Source: JBFLVQ01 sp040758525
GTDB taxonomy: Bacteria; Acidobacteriota; Blastocatellia; Chloracidobacteriales; JADJPF01
Length of the DNA: 9,489 bases
NCBI GenBank assembly: GCA_040758525.1
Contig: JBFLVQ010000366.1
Coordinates: forward strand, 1-9,489
Direction of reading: 5' to 3'
Below, in pieces: positions 7,628 through 9,489 of the stretch. The notes below the pieces were generated by a model. It searched no databases, was not told the origin of the DNA, and saw nothing but the letters and a program-made list of their open reading frames with translations. A program made the position numbers and the translations under genes. Position 1 is the stretch's first letter. Each line of letters begins with the position of its first letter.

Positions 7628-8398
7628 TTAACCTAACAGCTTTTGTGCAAGGGCGGGAAGCACGATTTCGGCATTACCTTGCAAGAAACAGTTGGTAAGG
7701 CTGTTGGTGATACGTGTCGGTTCAGTATTGATCTCGATAACACATGCACCCAGCGCTTTAACAGTATGAGGTAGCGCAGCAGCAGGAAAGACTTCTGCGC
7801 TTGTCCCAACAACTAAAAGTAGATCTAGAGAGTTTTGCCAGTTGGTCAATTCTGCCACCACTTTAAGCTTTAATTGCTCGCCAAACAGTACTACATCAGG
7901 CTTCATAAAGCGGTGTATACGGTGATTAAGGGCGGCGTGTGGGCAGAGTGGAGGTTCAGCAGGGAGGCCGTTTGGGGGTGTAGGTTCACTATAACCACAT
8001 TCAGGACAGGCCAGCAGGCGGCCTGTGCCATGTAGTTCAATCACATTTTTGCTGCCGGCAGACTGGTGCAAGCCATCGATATTTTGGGTGATTACTGCAT
8101 GTAGCCGGCCAGCCTGCTCCAAGGCGGCAAGGGCTTTATGTGCTGGATTGGGTTGACCCTTCTCTACTAGCCGACTGACTGCCTGAAACATTCGCCAAAC
8201 CTTCTGTGGCTGGGCAATAAATGCCTCTATTGTGGCATATTCCATAGGGTCAAATTCTGACCAGAGCCCGGTAGGACTACGGAAATCTGGTATACCACTG
8301 GCAACAGAAATACCTGCACCAGTGAGCGCCACGACCACACGGCTGCTGCCAAGCAGTTCGGCCGCATGGGTCAATTCTTGGTTACTGAACCTCTTCAT
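7628..8398 (-). CDS. NAD-dependent protein deacylase, SIR2 (sirtuin) family
   Basis: This 256-residue cytoplasmic enzyme would remove acetyl groups from protein lysines using NAD+, releasing nicotinamide and O-acetyl-ADP-ribose. The NAD pocket is intact: GAGIS (27-31), GIPDFR (35-40), QNID (105-108), the catalytic H123 in LHGTG, KPDVVLFGE (166-174), GTS (198-200) and INTEP (223-227). The length is normal for bacterial sirtuins. The Tyr-x-x-Arg pair of SIRT5/CobB-type desuccinylases is not seen after the PDFR region, which favours deacetylase over desuccinylase activity (inference). The zinc module is odd: C131 and C134 form a normal CxxC, but the second pair is reduced to C152-P-H-A, and a histidine-bearing insert (H154, H159, H162) precedes KPDVV. 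The start is backed by GGGAG (minus strand, about 8405-8410), 6-7 bases before the ATG. It is divergent from the zinc-ribbon gene. Confidence 0.93.
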   Translation of the reverse strand: MKRFSNQELTHAAELLGSSRVVVALTGAGISVASGIPDFRSPTGLWSEFDPMEYATIEAFIAQPQKVWRMFQAVSRLVEKGQPNPAHKALAALEQAGRLHAVITQNIDGLHQSAGSKNVIELHGTGRLLACPECGYSEPTPPNGLPAEPPLCPHAALNHRIHRFMKPDVVLFGEQLKLKVVAELTNWQNSLDLLLVVGTSAEVFPAAALPHTVKALGACVIEINTEPTRITNSLTNCFLQGNAEIVLPALAQKLLG

Positions 8399-8500
8399 CC
8401 TCTACTCCCTACTACCGACATGGCGGCCTAATGGTGATGAAACGCTTGCGTCAGTCAGGATTTTATCACATTATTTTCTATTATCCGGCACGCTATAGAG

Positions 8501-8538
8501 GATAGTCATGACGCACTGCAAGATAATCATGACGCGCT
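8501..8538. repeat. Pair of 17-bp direct repeats at 21-bp spacing, candidate operator
   Basis: GATAGTCATGACGCACT (8501-8517) and GATAATCATGACGCGCT (8522-8538) match at 15 of 17 bases and are offset by 21 bp, two helical turns. Each is centred on a TCATGA palindrome (GTCATGAC in the first). They lie in the 164-bp divergent region between the sirtuin and zinc-ribbon genes, 25 bp before the zinc-ribbon ATG, where a regulator bound to one DNA face could control one or both genes. The function is inferred from position and spacing only. Confidence 0.5.
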
Positions 8539-8606
8539 ACCAGCATTACCTTGAGTTAACTTATGTCATATCAATGTCACAATTGCGGCCAGGCCGTAGC
8601 ATCTGA
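8508..8606 (+). CDS. Possible upstream ORF overlapping the zinc-ribbon gene, 32 residues
   Basis: The ATG at 8508 follows AGAGGA (8497-8502) with a 5-base spacer and opens 32 codons, ending in TGA at 8604-8606, some 40 bases inside the zinc-ribbon gene in another frame. A second in-frame ATG at 8529 comes from the second copy of the direct repeat. The peptide begins MTHCKIIMTRYQHY and resembles nothing I know. The ribosome site is better than that of the zinc-ribbon gene itself, so a leader peptide with translational coupling is possible, but the ATGs may simply be part of a DNA-binding site. Confidence 0.15.
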   Translation: MTHCKIIMTRYQHYLELTYVISMSQLRPGRSI

Positions 8607-9336
8607 GCAAGCTATTTGCAGTTATTGTGGGGTACGCGCAGGCAGGGTATCTGCCGCTCCACGCACTAACCTGTTATTAATTGGCATCATCTTCTTTGCC
8701 ATTGTAGGAGTAGGTATATTGGCAGCTATGGCCTATTTTGCTCTTACTTCGACAGAGATAGAGCCGCCAACAACAACCTCGACTCCGAACTCGACGCCAA
8801 CCACACCTTCATCGAGTGTGCCTATCAGCACACCAACCAACTCGAATTCTGCCAGTTCGCCTGTTAGTGTGCCACCAGTCTCTTCCAATACGATTGATAA
8901 AGAGACGATCAATCGGTATTCAGAAGCTATTCAGCCACTGCTTGCTGATCTGAGTGGTGGAATGAGCAATGTTATATTGGATCTTAGGGAGTTTCTTAAA
9001 ACGGTTAATAATACTCGCAATACTCGCGATACACGGCGAGTGATCGACAATTTCCGCGATCAATTGAAGGGTCATAGACAACAGATAGCAACACTCAATG
9101 ATGCTCTCAAAAAAATTGCTTCCCCTACGGAACTTACGCGTCAGCACCAACAACTTATTAATGGTGTGGACAAGTATGTAGCAGCACTGGATGGTTATAC
9201 TCGCGGTCTATCGGCCTATAACTTCTCACAAATACGCACCAGTCAGAATGAATTGGAGGCGGCAGATCGAGAGATCAAGCAGGCAGCCGAGGAGTTTCAA
9301 CAGTTTCTCGCCAACCTTAATGTTACATCGCAATAG
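8563..9336 (+). CDS. Zinc-ribbon single-pass membrane protein with helical C-terminal domain
   Basis: This is a 257-residue protein of unknown function. Residues 1-25 form a zinc ribbon with two CxxC pairs (C5, C8, C19, C22; YQCHNCG and ICSYCG), of the double-zinc-ribbon-like type common at the N-terminus of bacterial membrane proteins. Residues about 36-61 form one transmembrane helix (LLLIGIIFFAIVGVGILAAM). A Ser/Thr/Pro-rich linker at 63-109 is followed by a mostly helical domain at 111-252, rich in Gln, Asn and charged residues, with possible coiled-coil stretches near 160-185 and 228-250. No positive signal for export other than the helix is seen; by analogy the ribbon is cytoplasmic and the linker plus helices are outside. 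The ATG at 8563 has only a weak TTGAG upstream. The N-terminus fits exactly, since the first Cys is at residue 5. No catalytic motif is visible; a sensor or envelope scaffold is speculation. Confidence 0.8.
   Translation: MSYQCHNCGQAVASEQAICSYCGVRAGRVSAAPRTNLLLIGIIFFAIVGVGILAAMAYFALTSTEIEPPTTTSTPNSTPTTPSSSVPISTPTNSNSASSPVSVPPVSSNTIDKETINRYSEAIQPLLADLSGGMSNVILDLREFLKTVNNTRNTRDTRRVIDNFRDQLKGHRQQIATLNDALKKIASPTELTRQHQQLINGVDKYVAALDGYTRGLSAYNFSQIRTSQNELEAADREIKQAAEEFQQFLANLNVTSQ
9010..9036 (+). repeat. In-frame 9-bp tandem repeat in the zinc-ribbon protein gene
   Basis: AATACTCGC occurs twice in a row (9010-9018, 9019-9027) and is followed by a diverged third copy GATACACGG. It encodes NTR-NTR-DTR at residues 150-158. 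The unit keeps the reading frame, so copy-number change would add or remove three residues in the helical outer domain. Confidence 0.7.
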
Positions 9337-9489
9337 TTATTGGTAATAAGTCTATAGGTCAACCGCTACGCTTGACACAAGATTCTTCACAAACCCTCGG
9401 ACACAATATTATTTTCTTTTTCTACTTCTTTAAAGCACTCACAAAGGTGACTAACATTTCCTAATATCATTCCTTGGTGCTTGTGTAAG
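9337..9489. other. Noncoding tail after the zinc-ribbon gene
   Basis: This AT-rich stretch follows the stop at 9334-9336. ATAG-TTATT-GGT-AATAA-GT-CTAT (9333-9355) can fold as a weak AT-only hairpin, and a pyrimidine-rich run lies near 9411-9432. Neither makes a convincing terminator. A TTGACA at 9372-9377 has no matching -10 at the proper distance. No gene was recognised. Confidence 0.4.

Noticed and set aside
8442..8451. ACGCTTGCGT perfect 10-bp palindrome near the sirtuin start
   Set aside because: It is short, and only its GCGT/ACGC ends resemble the direct repeats at 8501-8538; a single copy is not enough to call a site.
9372..9377. Perfect TTGACA -35-like hexamer after the zinc-ribbon gene
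   Set aside because: The sequence 16-18 bases downstream (near CCTCGG) is nothing like a -10 box.

Overview
The window reads as an ordinary bacterial chromosome segment of moderate GC, with Shine-Dalgarno-led genes and intrinsic terminators. It carries no rRNA, tRNA, CRISPR array, transposase or phage gene that I can see. Two large secreted beta-propeller proteins (an FG-GAP protein and an SBBP-repeat protein) lie near a sirtuin and a zinc-ribbon membrane protein. This mix resembles environmental bacteria such as Acidobacteriota (Blastocatellia-like), but that placement is inference from family content only.

Layout from left to right. (1) Positions 1-567, minus strand: the N-terminal 189 codons of an AMP-forming acyl-CoA synthetase, cut by the window edge just after its ATP-binding loop. 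(2) A hairpin near 705-748, placed as a minus-strand terminator. (3) 767-2902, minus: a 711-residue secreted protein with seven FG-GAP/calcium-loop repeats followed by two Ig-like domains. (4) 2903-3260: a gap with no convincing gene. (5) 3261-4322, minus: a YdjM-type (DUF457) membrane-bound metal-dependent hydrolase. (6) 4323-4960: a long divergent intergenic stretch with one plausible 52-residue small ORF and a TATAAT-type promoter. (7) 4961-7543, plus: an 860-residue secreted SBBP-repeat protein, with a strong plus-strand terminator at 7568-7605. (8) 7628-8398, minus: a SIR2-family NAD-dependent deacylase with an altered zinc site. (9) 8399-8562: a divergent promoter region holding two 21-bp-spaced direct repeats and an overlapping upstream ORF. 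(10) 8563-9336, plus: a zinc-ribbon, single-pass membrane protein with a helical outer domain. (11) 9337-9489: a noncoding tail.

The genes do not form one evident pathway. Each has its own upstream gap, and strands alternate, so most are probably separate transcription units. The clearest theme is the cell envelope: two exported proteins from unrelated families, each with exactly seven propeller-type repeats, plus two membrane proteins. I found no clear evidence of a wholly new system. The best leads are the repeat pair and overlapping ORF before the zinc-ribbon gene, the sirtuin lacking its fourth zinc cysteine, and the small ORF in the 4.3-4.96 kb gap.
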